Shown here: positions 22,765 through 35,630 of the stretch, in pieces | Numbering within the stretch: the first letter of the stretch is position 1 | How the letters are laid out: the number at the start of each line of letters is the position of its first letter | Assembly: GCA_029721435.1 (NCBI GenBank) | Contig: CM056588.1 | Span: forward strand, 41,725,930 to 41,789,929 | Source of the DNA: Gymnothorax reevesii | Lineage: Eukaryota > Chordata > Actinopteri > Anguilliformes > Muraenidae | Length of the DNA stretch: 64,000 bases | Direction: 5' to 3' | Notes under the pieces: model-generated | Database searches by the model: none | The model's input: only the letters and a program-made list of their open reading frames with translations | Told to the model about the DNA's origin: nothing | Translations under genes and position numbers: made by a program

Positions 22765-23965
22765 CACACAGAGGAGGATTCTGGAAGGTCCTAGGGTGAG
22801 GCACACAGATGACGGTTTTGGACAGTCCTAAGCAAGGGTCCTCAAATCTGGACCTCGAATCCAAATCCAGCCCAGGTTTTCTGTTATCCCTGGCAAGTAA
22901 ATGAACAGTTAGTGCCTCTGATTAGCCAGACTGTGTTAACACCAGACTCCCAGGTAAAGGGAGAGTGGAAAACCAGCAGTCCTCGGACCTCATAGGGTAT
23001 GATTTGAGGACCAGGGGTCTAAAGGTTTGGCGTACAGAGGATGTTTCTAGAAGGCCTTTTAATGAGGCACCTAGAGACAGGTTCTGGAAGGTTTACACGT
23101 GAGCCCCACACATAAAGATTCTGGTAGGCTGTATGGTGAGATACACAGAGGAAAGTTCTGGAAGATCATATGATTAGACAAACAGCAGAAGGTTCTGGAA
23201 GTTCTCCCAGTGAGACACATAGAAGGTGGTTCTGGACATTATTATGGTGAAAAACAAAGAGGAAGGTTCTGGAAGGCCATTTGGTGAGACACACAGGGCA
23301 AGGGTCTGGAAGGTTGAGTGGTGAGGCACACATTGGTAGTTCTGGAAGGACTTATGATCAGGCACACAGAGGATGTTCTGGAACATCTTACGGTGAGACA
23401 AACAGATACAGGTTCTAGAAGGCAATAGCGAGGCACCCAGTGGAAGTTTCTGTGAGGTTCTGGTAACCACACGCATGAAGGTTCCGGAAGGATTACTGGT
23501 GAGCCCGCAACATGAAGGTTCTGGTAGGTTGTATGGTGAGATGCACAGAAGAAGGTTCTGGAAGATCATATGGGCAGACACACAGAGGAAGATTCTGGAA
23601 GTTCTCGGAGTGAGACAAACAGAGGAAGGTTCCGGATATTCTCATGGTGAAAATGCAGAGGAAGGTTCTGGAGGGTCATTTGGTGAGACACACAGAGGAC
23701 AGTTCTGGAAGGACTTATGGTCAGGCACACAGAGAATGATTCTGGAAGGTCATATGGAGAGGCACACAGAGGAAGGTTCAGAAATGACTATTGGTGAGCA
23801 TCACACAGGAAGGTTCTGGAAGGTTGTATGGTGAGACACACAAAGCAAGGGTCCAGAAGGTTTCATGGCAAGGTATACACAGCAAGGTTCTGGCAAATCT
23901 TATAATGAGCCACACAACAGAAAGTTCTGGAAAGTCATATGTTAGAACACACAGAGGAAAAGCTT
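22765..23965 (+). repeat. 37-bp minisatellite, about 27 units
   Basis: The unit is approximately GGTTCTGGAAGGTCATATGG plus TGAGACACACAGAGGAA, with a period of 36-38 bases. Two units precede the nested MITE (22833-23016) and about 25 follow. Long open frames on both strands here (for example 23475-23834 plus and 23174-23581 minus) are by-products of the repeat. Confidence 0.85.
22833..23016. mobile_element. Short hAT-like MITE nested in the 37-bp minisatellite
   Basis: The start CAAGGGTCCTCAAATCTGG and the reverse complement of the end (CCCTGGTCCTCAAATCATA) form terminal repeats. The flanks gtcctaag (22825-22832) and gtctaaag (23017-23024) match at 6 of 8 positions, like a worn 8-bp duplication. 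Minisatellite units lie on both sides, so it inserted into the array. Confidence 0.7.
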
Positions 23966-25164
23966 CCCCTTCCTCCTACCACAAACACCCTGCTCCAGGA
24001 ACCCTTCAGACCCAGCTCTCCAATGCCTCTTACTTATCTCTGTTCAGTTTGGGTTTGTGTGCTCCCAACACTGTCTGGAGGAAAGCAAAAACTCAGATTC
24101 CCCCACTCTATCTTTTCACCACAGTAGAGTAAAGATGGTGGAAGGATAGAATACGGAACAGGGAGGGTGAAGGGGGTGGAGGGATAGTGGTTTTCATTCC
24201 AGGGATGTCATATAAGTCTTTCCCCCTCGTCAAACACACACCCTGCACACAGCGGGTCAACATCCCCACACTTGCCCTGTGTGTTATGAGACCCACACAT
24301 ATAAGGATTACTCACAAGAGGGGGCAAAGGCGAAATGCCGATCCCCATTAGATCAGTGGTGGGTAGGGGTGACTAATGCTTCATTCCCTACACCCCCTCT
24401 AAAGTCAATATGTTCATGTCAGTGCAGAACACTGTTGACAACAACATGTGTTGTGTGTGCAGGGGGGGCTGACATTTATAAAAAGGGATCAGGTCTCTTC
24501 ATTCTGGTGAACTGTATGTCCCTTTCTGCAACTCACCCAATTTAAAGACAAATACCCCAACCGCACTCCCACTCATGCGCCCCTTCTCTGAACTGCTGTT
24601 GTGGGGGGGGTTTCACCACTTGTTGAGGGCATAGAGTCAAACATACAACCCTGGGGAGGTGGGGGGGGTGTGCATCGCGGCGACTAGAGTTACTGCCTGT
24701 TATCAGTCGGGTCTGCTTTTTAGGCACCGAGTCAATTGGCCCATTTGTCAAAGGACAAACAGACAGATGGACAAACAGACCTGCCATTTGGCCCAACATG
24801 TCTGGTCTTTGTCTCTATTTTTCGGTTCCTTTGGTAACTGGAGCCTGGCAACTGAGGGCCTGATGTTCCACACAGCCACCCCCAATCCACCCACGAAGGT
24901 TTCAGAATACAGCCCCCTACCACCCCCTACCCCAGATTGTGCTTGCTTCACCAAAAGAAAAAGGGAGAAAAAAACATGGTTGAAAGTGAGAAACCTTCTT
25001 TGGCAGTATTGTAAAACTGACAAGGGGAAATCACCAGACACTAGTAAATAAATCTGTAACATTGACTGACAGTTTGCAAAAATTTGGAGACTAAAATGTA
25101 AAACAACAAGGTTGCTTCACTTTTGGAGGTGAAAATCTGGCCATTTTTAGCTATTGTGGCTATT

Positions 25165-25502
25165 GGGTGGCACCGTGGCACAGTGGTTAGCACTGCTGCC
25201 TCACAGCAAGAAGGTCATGGGTCTTTCTGTGTGGAGTTTGCATGTTCTCCCCGTGTTCGCGTGGGTTTCCTCCGGGTACTCCGGTTTCCCCCACCCACAA
25301 AAACATTCATCATAGGAACACTCCAACCAGTACCCCTGACCAAGGAACTGGCTTTAGAACTGGAGTTGGTCCCCAGGCGCTGCTCTGTGGCTGCCAACTG
25401 CTCCTAACTATAAGATGGGTCAAATGCAGAGGACAAATTACCCCACAGGGTTCAATAAAGTATATCTATCATCTATCTAAACAATGATCTATCATCTATC
25501 TA
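25165..25502 (+). mobile_element. tRNA-derived SINE-like repeat with ATCT-rich tail
   Basis: The head TGGCACAGTGGTTAGCACTG matches a tRNA A box (TGGCNNAGTGG). It is followed by GGAGTTTGCATGTTCTCCCC as in the 16-kb copy, then a different second half (GGGTCAAATGCAGAGGAC.., TTCAATAAAGTATATC) with a degenerate (ATCT)n tail. The tail suggests mobilisation by an L2/CR1-type LINE. Confidence 0.7.
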
Positions 25503-26155
25503 AATTTCCCATCGCTTATAATGAGAAAATTTCCTTGTCTTGGAAACAGAGCATTTATAAATGGATTTCTACCATATTTTATGGAAATTCAGATTTCCCC
25601 GATAAAATGTCATGAATCTAATTTGGAGACAATTGGATGAATATGACCATTTTAAACACAATTGAACATATTTCTTTCCGTGGGAAACAAAAAAGCTGTC
25701 ACTCTGAAATAAAGACAATTCCTTACGCCGCCTAAAACTTGAAGCTGTAGCGAGTTAATCATGCAAAATAACTGTTTCAAGCGTGGGCAACTGCTGTTCC
25801 CTCATGTGTAACGGTCATTACGCCCCTGTCAGCACCTTCCTTTTCTCCGGCTCACGCCCTTCAGCGAGGAGCGACTGGGAGGTCTCCCAGTTCATTTCCA
25901 CCCCAGCCCATCAAAGGCGGTGTGACTCGGGCAAAAGGATGTCGGGCGTGCAAAAACAAAAAAAAAAAACGGTCCTCTGTGTTTCGCGTGACTGGGAGAA
26001 GGCAGGAAAAACAGCAGATATAATCCAAATATTGAAAAATAATAAAATTCCTGAGAAGGCAGGATTTCCAGTGCGGCACTGAACCCGCAGACTCAGCACG
26101 GGCTGGCCCAGTCAGAGGGGACACCCCTGGGTTTGGGGAGTGAGACTGGGGGAGT

Positions 26156-26174
26156 GGGGGGGGGGGGGGGGGGG
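26156..26174 (+). repeat. 19-base G homopolymer
   Basis: Uninterrupted G19 on the plus strand, followed 40 bases on by a C9 run and a CA tract. Such runs are prone to sequencing error. Confidence 0.85.
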
Positions 26175-28378
26175 TTCTTCCTTTGGTGGAGCACTGTGAC
26201 ATTCACTGACCCCCCCCCCACACACACACACACACACACACCACCATTGACCATATTGCCGAAAAGACCAATTCATCCCGTAAAAATAGTTTTTAAAAAA
26301 TAATGAAACAAAAATAAAATACATGGACCTGAGGTCCAAGGTTAAAGGCGACTACAACCACCAGCACAGCAAAACACTGCCCCCTAGTGACGGTTAGAAG
26401 GGGAGACGGATTCAGGCGCCAAGGTGCTAAGTGTGCCCGCGGGCATCATGGATAAGAGAAAAGGAAATTATTAATGAGGGATAGTTTGTTTTCCTCCGAT
26501 TAAGGTTAACATACCCTCTGGCTCAAGTAAAACACCATTAGATCCTGCTTTCCACCCAGAGCTACTGCTAAGGAGACTTACTCTGGAAACATGGCGACGG
26601 AAACTCAAAACAAAAACAAAACTGGTGGCTGCCAAAAAATCTGCCAGGAGTCCTGGTGACAAACAAAGGCAAGCCAGAATCTCAGTACTTCAACCTGTAG
26701 GCAGCAGTGACATATTAATGCTACGCATCCAGATAGCACTGCGCCACTATAAACCTAACATACTGTGCCTTATATATAGTGTCACATGAACAGGGCAAAA
26801 AGCTCATGGAAAGTCGAGGGATTTTTTAACCGGACGAGACTGGACAGTATTTTGAGTACAAATAAACACCTTAGTGAAAAGACAGCCTGAAAACATGAGC
26901 CTAGTGGAGAGCTGAAAACAGCACCACCAAAACACTAATCTCTACCTCAGAGCGATTAGAGCAAGAGACTGAATCAAACCACTTCAACCAGCATCAGTTG
27001 CTGGAGTTAAAAGCTAATTAGTGTATCGGGAGTAGACACTAACCTGTTCTCCCCCAAACACGATTGCCTTTCAGAAGAATGGCTGCCTTTGCTTACATAC
27101 TTTGGAGATAGAAAGTGTGTACCAGGAGCCAAGAGGCCCACTGTTAATGAGAGAGAGCTTGACATGTTCCACGGGGGTTGGGGGGGGGTGGTGTATGGCC
27201 AGGTTTGCAGTTCTCTTAAAACACAATCTCCCCACGATTCTGTATACCTCCATCCTCTTGCCCCCAAAACCCACCAATACCCCGCCCCCCCATCAATGCC
27301 CCCACTCTCTCACACACACTCAGGGCCGAGCAGTGCTCAAAAAGTGTGCAGGACTTCAGTAGCCTCTCTGTCTCGGACCGCAGCCGGGAACACACAGGGG
27401 GATGTGGGGGGGGGGGGTGGTAAGGGCACTCGGTATCGGGCCACAGAACACTCCGGCACATGTGGTGTCAATTAGTTAGAAACAGTCTTGCTTCTTACCC
27501 ACCACCAAAAAGAAAGGATTTTGCTATTCTTTTCCTTTTTAAAAACCTCTCTACCAAGCTGCCAGGGCAAAAGCCGGAAATGTGATCAATTTCATATCGA
27601 CACAGCATCGTCTGCCAGTGTCTCCAGTGTGGTAGCGATCGAAACGAGCGGCGCTTCAGAAAACAAAAAACAACTTTTAAAAAAACTACACCAGAAACCT
27701 TGGCTCCACTGCGCTCCAATAATTGGCCCTATGACGCACACGGCTCTAATAATTTGGGGATTTCGACAAGGATTTCTATTCGTGGTCTGGGCACATGCAC
27801 ATGCCATTCTGCAGATGTATTTTTGTGTGCGCTTGTGTAAGCGTCTGCGTGCTCGTTTACACGTACACACCACCGGGGTCAAATTAGACAGCAAGAGGTC
27901 ATTTCCATCTAGGAACTCTGTAAATTTCCTCAAAATTGGGAAATAAACTTTCAAACATTTATTCACCAGTTAAACATCAAATTTCTTAGCGTCACCCTTG
28001 AACAAGTGTTCGGTTTCGATCTCTTCGGGCACCGATTCAGAACTAAGCTTGCAAAGCACAAGCAGAGCATTGCTTCATGATCGTCCCATATCACAGAAAC
28101 ACAAAGCACAAAAAATACATGCACAAGATATTTTAAAAAATGCTATCTCACAGCGGGTCTAAACTTCTAGGAACAAACCAGGCCCATGTGATGTGTTCAT
28201 GGAAAGAGGAAATGCACAGCATCAGAAGGAACAGGAATGCAACACAAAACTGCACAATTTTGTTTTTCGAGCTATTTCAACACGAGCAGAACAAATGATG
28301 GAGTTGCAATATTCAGTAGCACAAGAATAGCATAGATGTCAGACTGAGATGACGTAGTTCTTGTGGTCTTCTGTTGCA

Positions 28379-29705
28379 CAGTGCTGTGATCCCATATCTC
28401 GCCCAATCCTGATTTCTTTTATTTCTCTGCATTTATCATTGTACATGGTTTCAGATCTTCAAATTAAATGTAATAAGGAGAACATGAGAAAAAAATGCAA
28501 TTTAAATAAATTTGAGCTATTTCATTTATCATATGAAGAGGGTTATCCAATGCCTACACTATCATCATGTGAAATAGTAAGTGCCCCCTCCCTTTATTTA
28601 CTAGTTGTTCCATTTTTTGCAGCGATAAATACCAACACAGCAACTAAAGATTAGTCATGACAGCTGTGGAGGAATTATGGCAGACACTTTGTGCAGAATT
28701 GCTTAGATAAATTACATTGGAGGAACTATGACTGGGCCACTCCGAAATCTATTTTGTTTCTTTTGAGCCGTTCAGAGGCAGACTTGCCCTTTGTTGTCTT
28801 GTTGCACAACCTAACTGAGCTTGAGCATCAGATCACGGGTTGACGACAAAACATTCACCATCATGAATAACTGGAAGAAATTAGATTTCATGGTTCCATC
28901 CATTCCAGTAATTCGCTCAGCTTCTGAAGCAGCAAAACCATTTCTTCACAATCGCAGGACCATCATCCAGCCTCACTAGACTGTTGACATGATATTCCTG
29001 TTGTGGAATGTCACGATTATGTCATGCTAGGTGTCCCAGGACCAGTGCCTTCAAAGACGTTACACTAGGGACTCATGGGCCCACAGAACATAATCCAAAA
29101 AGGCTCGGGAGTCATGAAAGTGTTTTTCAGCGGAAATGAGAGAAGCTTTTATGTTCCACCAAAGCAGTGTAAACGGTAAGTGATGTTTGCCAGTCTCTTA
29201 CGAAACATGGTGGACTGATTACTGACCTTCTTGGAGACAAGGGAGGCTCACAGTTCCTTAAATATTTGTCACGGTTTTTTGTTACTTCCCAAATGATTTG
29301 TCAATGTGCTCTGGGAGGATTTTTGGTAGGCAAGCCACATCGAGGGAAGACTCATCACTGTTCAAAGTTTCCTCTATTTACAGGTAATGGCTCTCACTGG
29401 GGTTCACTGGAGTTACAGAGCTGAAGAAAATGGCTTTGTAACATTTCCCAGACAGATATTTCTAAAATATTCTCTCTTGCCTCACACAGAATTATTTATA
29501 ATGGCAGAACATGCTGCCTTTTGAGGCCTTATAGACTGCTTCACAGAGTTGGTCCTTTTGGTGTGTAGATTTTTCTTTTGCGTTTATCCCAGTTGCCTTG
29601 GCCTTACATTAAATTTCACATGAAGATCTGAAATGATTAAGTATGACAATAAAGCAAAAATATAAGAAATCAGGAAGGCAGTGAAAACTTTCATGCAACA
29701 CAATA
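28379..29705 (-). mobile_element. Full-length but decayed Tc1-like transposon
   Basis: The left end (CAGTGCTGTGATCC.., 28379) and the right end (..CAGTGAAAACTTTCATGC, before TA at 29704) are diverged inverted repeats. For instance, TCCTGATTTCTTTTATTTC near the left end mirrors GAAATCAGGA near the right, and CAGATCTTCAAATTAAAT mirrors a block at about 29610. The interior, read on the minus strand, follows the layout of a widespread fish Tc1 family, with remnants of the transposase throughout. Many indels and stops break it, so no long frame survives. Confidence 0.7.
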
Positions 29706-32292
29706 CAATGTATCAGAGCCAAAAGTGAATTGTGAAGCCCTTATTCTCTCGATAAATATTTGTTGTTGTGAGTCGCGATTCACCGAACACAACAGCAGAC
29801 AAATCGTTTTTTGGATAAGGAAGAAGACAGTGGAATTACATATTTATTATCATTACCGTCAGGTTTTTAAAGTTGCACCCTTGTTGATGTTCCCAATTGA
29901 TTTGGAATTTTCCAGGTGAGTCCATGATGTCTCTCCATTGTGACATCATCACTAATAAGCCACAGTGTGGACATTGACATTGAATGGCATACTGATTAAG
30001 AGCTGTCATCATTCCTCTCAATGAGCATTAAGGATAGTCCAGCAACTGACGTGTCACTAACAACAGTCACAGCAGCAAGTCTTCCTTTTGCTTTGTGTTT
30101 CGTTTTGAAGCAGAGGCATGATGAGTTGGGTGCGTTACACAGGTGCGAATCTGGGCATTCTGGCGCACAATGAGCCCGAATGTTCAGAAACTCCACTGCG
30201 CAGTTCCTGTTTCTATGCCAGCTCCGTATTACGCATGTGCGCACCCATGTGGTGTGTGTGCATGTGTGTGTGAGTGTGAGAGAGCTTAAGCATGTGTAGG
30301 CATATGTGTGTTGGGAACCATGTGTGTATGTGCATGGAAGAGAGAGAACTGTGTGGTGTGCACGTGTGTGTGCGTGTGTGTGTGGGTGTATTCAGAGTGA
30401 GTGAAAGAACCGTGCCTGAGTGTGCTTGCGCATTGGAGAGAAAGAACTGCACAGTGTGCGAGAAAGAGAGCAGTGTGGGTGTGTGTGAGGGTGTGTGTGC
30501 ACAAGAGAAAGAGGAAGACCTGTGTGTGAGCAAGAAGAGAGATAAAGAGAGATAAAGTGGTGGAGTGAACATTGATTGTGTGTGACATTTACGTCTGTGA
30601 GACAGATGTAGAGTGAAAAGTGTGCGTGTGCACATAGGTGTGTGTGTGTACGAGAGAGAGAGAGAGAGGGGGGTAAACAAACAGAACCACTTTTCCAGTC
30701 CCATGGGCTGAGTGGGTGTGTTTGGGAGGGTGACAATAAGGGGTGGCTCCACATCAAAGCCGGCCTCCACCTGAGAGGCACTTCAAAGGAGCGCAACCTG
30801 CCACTGCCAGACCCAACACAAAAAGCTCAGTGTTCAATCTGCCGCAAACACAGCACTTCCACCCAGCCTTCCCTCTCTCCCTCGGGCCTTTTTCGGTTTC
30901 ACTTAACAAGCCAAACGCATTAAAACAAATAAACTAATAAAAAACAAACTGCCCCTGGTGCGGCGGTGTAATGATAGGCGTGCAGGAGCCACCCAACCTA
31001 GCATTGTTAGCTTCTGTTCGCTGTGGGAATCCTGCTAGCAGGAGCCCAATGAGCAGAGGGGGAAATGGCCGCCTGTTCCCACTGCAGACGCTAACAGGGT
31101 GAGCCTGCACTAACAAGCCTGGCAATCCAATCCTTCCACACTTCACACCAGGACAGGAAGTGATCTTTCTCAGCCAGGAAGACAGAGGGCTTGATGGAAA
31201 ACAATGAGAGGACAAGACTGATAGAGACCACCTTGGCCTTCCCAGATATTGCTGTCACAAATTTTTCACCAGGACCAAACTAGAAGGCTCTCACCCACAA
31301 ATTTTGGGTGGGTGGAGTCCAGGTGCAGTACGTGTCATGCAACAGGCTGAAAGATGGCCACCGTTCACGGAGGCACATGCCACTAATGCAGGTATCCCAA
31401 CCTAACACAAACTGATTTTGGGAGACCAACAAAATGTAAATGAACCCCTGCAACATATTCACTCCTGGGGGAAAGACACCCTGCCCAAAGAGCACAAGCG
31501 AAGATTCTTCTCTCTCATCTTGCAAATCGCAATTGTTTGTGTGATCGTTATTCGCCAACAGGATAACACAAACTCCAAGTCTGCCGCACATATTGCTCAT
31601 TTGCAGAAGGTTTGGGACCTCTTCCAGCATCCACAGAGCAGATCGCCAAAACTGGGAGAATCCCAGACCTTCCGGGAAAGCTGGGATGTCTGGGAACGCC
31701 ATCCCAGCATGGAAACGCCCCAATGTCCCAAAAAACATTTACCGGAGTGACAGGCAAGCCATAGCAAAAGAGAATCACAAAGACACACGGCTCACTCACC
31801 CTAAAAGGTTTGTTCAGCATGAGGGCCTGCTAACTAACAGCTCGATTTATAAGCCTGGGACAGACACAAAAAGTCTTGTAATGATGGAACAGTCTTGGCC
31901 ATCACCTGAGTACTGTACATAGCATAAGCGTGCGCGCTGTTTTACATTTCAACAACAGCACTATTCATTTCCGAAGACTACACGTCAACTCCCACAGATT
32001 TTTATTCTCTTCAGATTTTTTCTTAGTCTGCGTTTTGCTAAATTGCGGGTACGTTCCAATTCTCTACGGTTGAACACCTTTTCACAAAGATAAGCTCCCC
32101 AAAAACAGCTCCAGAAGTCTCCAGAGTCCCCAATGAAAGAGCAGTACTGAGTTTAGGGTTCCACTGCTCAGAGAAAGGGTACAAGCTCTCATATTTTTCA
32201 CATCCTGTAGGTTAAATGGTTCAGTAAAGAACTAACAAGAATGACATCCTCAAATCCCTCACCATGAGATGGTGGACATCTGGCCTTGGAAA
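29706..32292. other. Intergenic DNA with a TG/GA tract
   Basis: Other than 30238-30665 this is unique-looking sequence without recognisable coding exons. Confidence 0.35.
30238..30665. repeat. TG/GA-rich low-complexity tract
   Basis: Alternating TGTG and GAGAGA stretches run for over 400 bases. Apparent frames up to 185 codons on the minus strand are low complexity. Confidence 0.85.
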
Positions 32293-32770
32293 GAAAACCT
32301 GGTGGAGGGACAGACAAATGGACAGGAGAGCGAACTGAATGAAAAAGCGCAGCAACACATTAACATGTATCCACATATGAAATTTCACAAAGAAATATCA
32401 GACGGTTTAGGAGTCCAGGCCTGGAAAATATGATGGCTGAAATCTATACCTGAAACAAAACGAGGTGGAGGGACGAACAGATGAACAGACTCAACCATGA
32501 AAATACGCATCTACACAAATACATGTGTCCATGTGTTAACTGCCATTGAGAAATATTAAACAGGTTAGGAGTCCTGGCCCAGAAAAGATTGGGATGGCTG
32601 ATATCTGAGCTGAAAACTACACGCAGAGGGACAGAGAGACGGACAGGATAACGAACGGAAGTATAAAATGGCACATCTAAGCAATATTATGCATCCATGT
32701 ATGAAATTTCATTTATGAATATGTAATGGAAGTTCTAGCCCCAAAAAGACACATGACGGACAGACGGACA
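32293..32770 (+). repeat. ~159-bp tandem repeat, three diverged copies
   Basis: Copies start at 32293, 32452 and 32612. Each runs from GAAAAC..GGAGGGACAGA through CATCTA.., ATCCA.GTATGAAATTTCA and GTCC.GGCC to a GATGGCTGA-type end. Divergence is high, so it is old. Confidence 0.6.
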
Positions 32771-33454
32771 GGCGGAAGGACAACACTTTTTCCATCATCT
32801 TTCATTTCATGGGAGGATACTAATCATGGCTCCAAAATAATGGGATTGATGACGGAGATAATTACAGAAGCTGGAATGAAATCTTGAAAAGATGGGGAAA
32901 ATAAGCCCCAAAAAAGAGGGAAATAGACCTTTAAAAAAGAATAATTGTTGCTGCATTATTGATTTAAGCAGCAGGGCACCCTCCAGCCCCGCCATGATGG
33001 ATTGCAGATATCCACGCTGGCCTTCCAGCAACTCCAACGGACCTTCCCAGCAACACTTCCACTCTCTACAGGCCCAAACCGCAGCCGGGAACATGGATCC
33101 CAGTGAGGGAAATTGTTTTAAATTAAATAAAGGTTAATACAACTTACTGGCATCAGATAATTTTTTCTGGACGGCGGCATGTATGCGTTGAGAGTGAGTG
33201 GGAGAGAGAGAGAGACAGAGAGAGAGACATCATGGCAATGTGGGTTTATTCACAGTGATGTGACACATAACAGCCAAACTACATGATCTCATTGCCACGT
33301 TGCTGATTAGAATAGTGTTCTGATGTTAGGTGAATGTGCTTTAGCTATATATAAAAACATATTTTGCGCCAATAAATTGTTTTGAATTTGAATTTTGGTA
33401 AGAGAGGGACTGAGAGTGAAAGGGCAGCAAGAGAGCAGGAGAATGAAGAACAGT

Positions 33455-33498
<44 letters not shown>
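33455..33498. repeat. (GA)n microsatellite
   Basis: Pure purine run of about 44 bases within a purine-rich stretch starting near 33400. A CT counterpart occurs at 17064-17085. Confidence 0.9.
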
Positions 33499-33500
<2 letters not shown>

Positions 33501-34001
33501 CAGAAGGCGTGATTGAGGGCACAGCAACACATCCATTCCATGACAACCTGACTGGAGAACTGTAAGGATGAGGGTCCCACAGGATGCAGGAAGGATGATG
33601 GGGCAGGTTATCCTGGCTCCAGTGTCACCAAGGTAACTTTCACTCTCTGCATCCCTGTTCACAGTCGAGTGGGAGATGGAAACCCCATGTTGCATGGATG
33701 TGGACCCCCCCTGACTCTGAGGAAGGGGTCTGTTTTCGTTCATCAGCCCCCCGTAATTCCTCAAAGCCTCCGTTTCGTTTCAGGTTGCGCTGCGAGCCGG
33801 CCAGTATTGGGTTACAAATCCCACACCCAACGGGTAACTATGGAAACCTGCTCCAAAATACCTCCCTGCCTGAGGGACGAGTAGGGGGTACAATGGGGGC
33901 TTTTTTCCTACCGAGGTGCTGATGGTGGTTCCCCAAGTTCCTCCTGGGAATACCACTGAGTGGAACTTGTGACACACCACCAACATGGCATCTGGGGCAC
34001 T

Positions 34002-34002
34002 G

Positions 34003-34064
<62 letters not shown>
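34002..34064. repeat. (TG)n microsatellite
   Basis: Near-pure (GT)n with two GTAT interruptions, 63 bases. Confidence 0.95.
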
Positions 34065-34146
34065 ACGTGTGCGCTCATTTATGATGAAATTATGTATGAA
34101 TGAGCAGTCAGAATACATGAGAAGCTATATAGGCCAAAATTGAAAC

Positions 34147-34402
34147 AGTCACACTTTAAATGAAGTGTTGCTCATAAAGGCTTTATACAGCATGTCACCC
34201 TTTATAGCATTTAGCCACTAGCTAAGTAAAATTGTCTGTTATCACATCTGTCATAACATGCTGAATAAGGATGCATTATTTCACCCTTTACAAAGTGACA
34301 TTTGCTTATGTATGATTCATGAAGACATTTTGTCTGATTTATGAAGGTATTATACATGCTGTATAAAGCCTTTATGAGCAACGCTTCATCTAAAGTGTGA
34401 CC
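34147..34402. mobile_element. hAT-type MITE with perfect 8-bp target duplication
   Basis: Terminal arms of about 48 bases (GTCACACTTTAAATGAAGTG.. at 34148 and its reverse complement ending 34401) differ at only two positions. The element is flanked by an identical octamer ATTGAAAC at 34139-34146 and 34403-34410. An 8-bp duplication points to hAT-type transposition. It is 256 bases long with no coding capacity. Confidence 0.85.
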
Positions 34403-34429
34403 ATTGAAACTTACCATTCATAAACACCT

Positions 34430-35115
34430 CTGAGAATTCAACCACTCACAGAAATTACTGAAAGCCTCTCTTGCGCACTTCTTAAATCGCAGGCTAACAC
34501 AAACAACTGAAAATCTCCCACACACACCATTGACAATAAAACATGCACGACTGAAACTCTCTTGCATATATTATCGAAAACCTATCACATATAGGGCTGA
34601 AAACGAAATCTCTAGTGGGAACTGCTTACACATACATGGATACTCTCTTGAATGAAACTTCTCACTTCTCACATTCACAACTGAAACGCTCTCATATGAA
34701 CTACTGCCACGGTCATCTCACACACGCGACTGAAACCTCTCATCTCACATACATGACCAAAACCCTCCCACAAACCCAAATGAATTCCTCTCCTAAACAC
34801 TACTGAAATCCCTAACAAAAACACTATAGAAACCTCTCACATACACTATGAAAAATCTCAAATACAACCTCATATACACCACCAAAATTCTGTCACACGC
34901 ACTTCTGAGACACTCAAATCTCATATACATCGCTGAAACCTCTCACAAACTTGACTGAAATCCCTCACATTAACTACATAAACCTCGCTCTCACACACAC
35001 ACACACAAACACACAACTGAAATCTCTCACCTCTCACATTCACAATTAAAATTTCCCACTTCACACACATTACTAAAACACGATTACACATGCACCGCTG
35101 AGATACACTCAAATA
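34430..35115 (+). repeat. Degenerate ACTGAAAYCTCTCACA minisatellite
   Basis: Variants of CTGAAACCTCTCACATACAC recur every 22-30 bases for nearly 700 bases, with some CA expansion at 34993-35018. Confidence 0.6.
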
Positions 35116-35319
35116 CACTACTTAAGATCACAGATGGGTCTGCTTGCAGATCTCAGGGTTGCACGTTTTGTTTTGTTTTTTTTCCTAGAAGACCAGGTCA
35201 AAAAAGTTTGAAAGTATTTATTTTATTTCAGTACATTATTTTATCTATGGTTTGGTAGTTTCTATCATAATTATAATTCCTGAAGATTTAGAAAGGTTTA
35301 CAAGTCTACGTGTAAAACA

Positions 35320-35630
35320 ATTTACAGTTGCAAGAAAAAGTCTGCGAACCGTTCTGAATGATGTGCATTTCAGAATAAACGGTAACCACAGAGGAAGCCA
35401 CTGCACTCCAAATAATATTGCTGCCCATTTCATCTTTGCTAAAACCCACCCAGGATGTTCTACAACACAACTGGAACGATGTTGTACGGTCAGAGCAGAC
35501 AACAATGGACAGTACTTGGTTTCAGGAGGAAAACACTGCATACCAATGAGCAGAGGCTTCCTCTGTGGTATCTGTCCATGAACACCACTCTTTTTTACTG
35601 TCTTTCTTATTGTGGACACATGGATAACAG
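35320..35630 (+). mobile_element. Tc1-like transposon remnant
   Basis: The start (ACAGTTGCAAGAAAAAGTC) resembles a Tc1-group terminal repeat. On the plus strand at about 35467-35560 a frame reads WNDVVRSEQTTMDSTWFQEE, recognisably the region around the first catalytic Asp (family pattern W-N-D-V-V-W-S-D-E-T-K), with that Asp mutated. The fragment ends where the LTR-like repeat inserts. Confidence 0.5.

Larger units (their letters stand above)
23966..28378. other. Intergenic DNA with one SINE and homopolymers
   Basis: Includes the SINE at 25165-25502 and several G or C runs (26156-26174, 27404-27419). The remainder shows no gene. Confidence 0.35.

Noticed and set aside
23174..23834. 135- and 119-codon frames with repeated GSG/FWK or SRT patterns
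   Set aside because: Translation of the 37-bp minisatellite. A 37-base period shifts frame each unit, and both strands are open, so coding selection is not implied.
22765..23965. CRISPR-like appearance of regular repeats
   Set aside because: There are no distinct spacers between conserved repeats; it is a head-to-tail minisatellite in a vertebrate genome. The same applies to 55870-56480.
30213..30796. 185-codon minus frame
   Set aside because: Runs through the TG/GA-rich tract, with no recognisable protein pattern.
33307..33764. 139-codon minus frame with a serine/leucine run
   Set aside because: The run is the (GA)n microsatellite read on the other strand.
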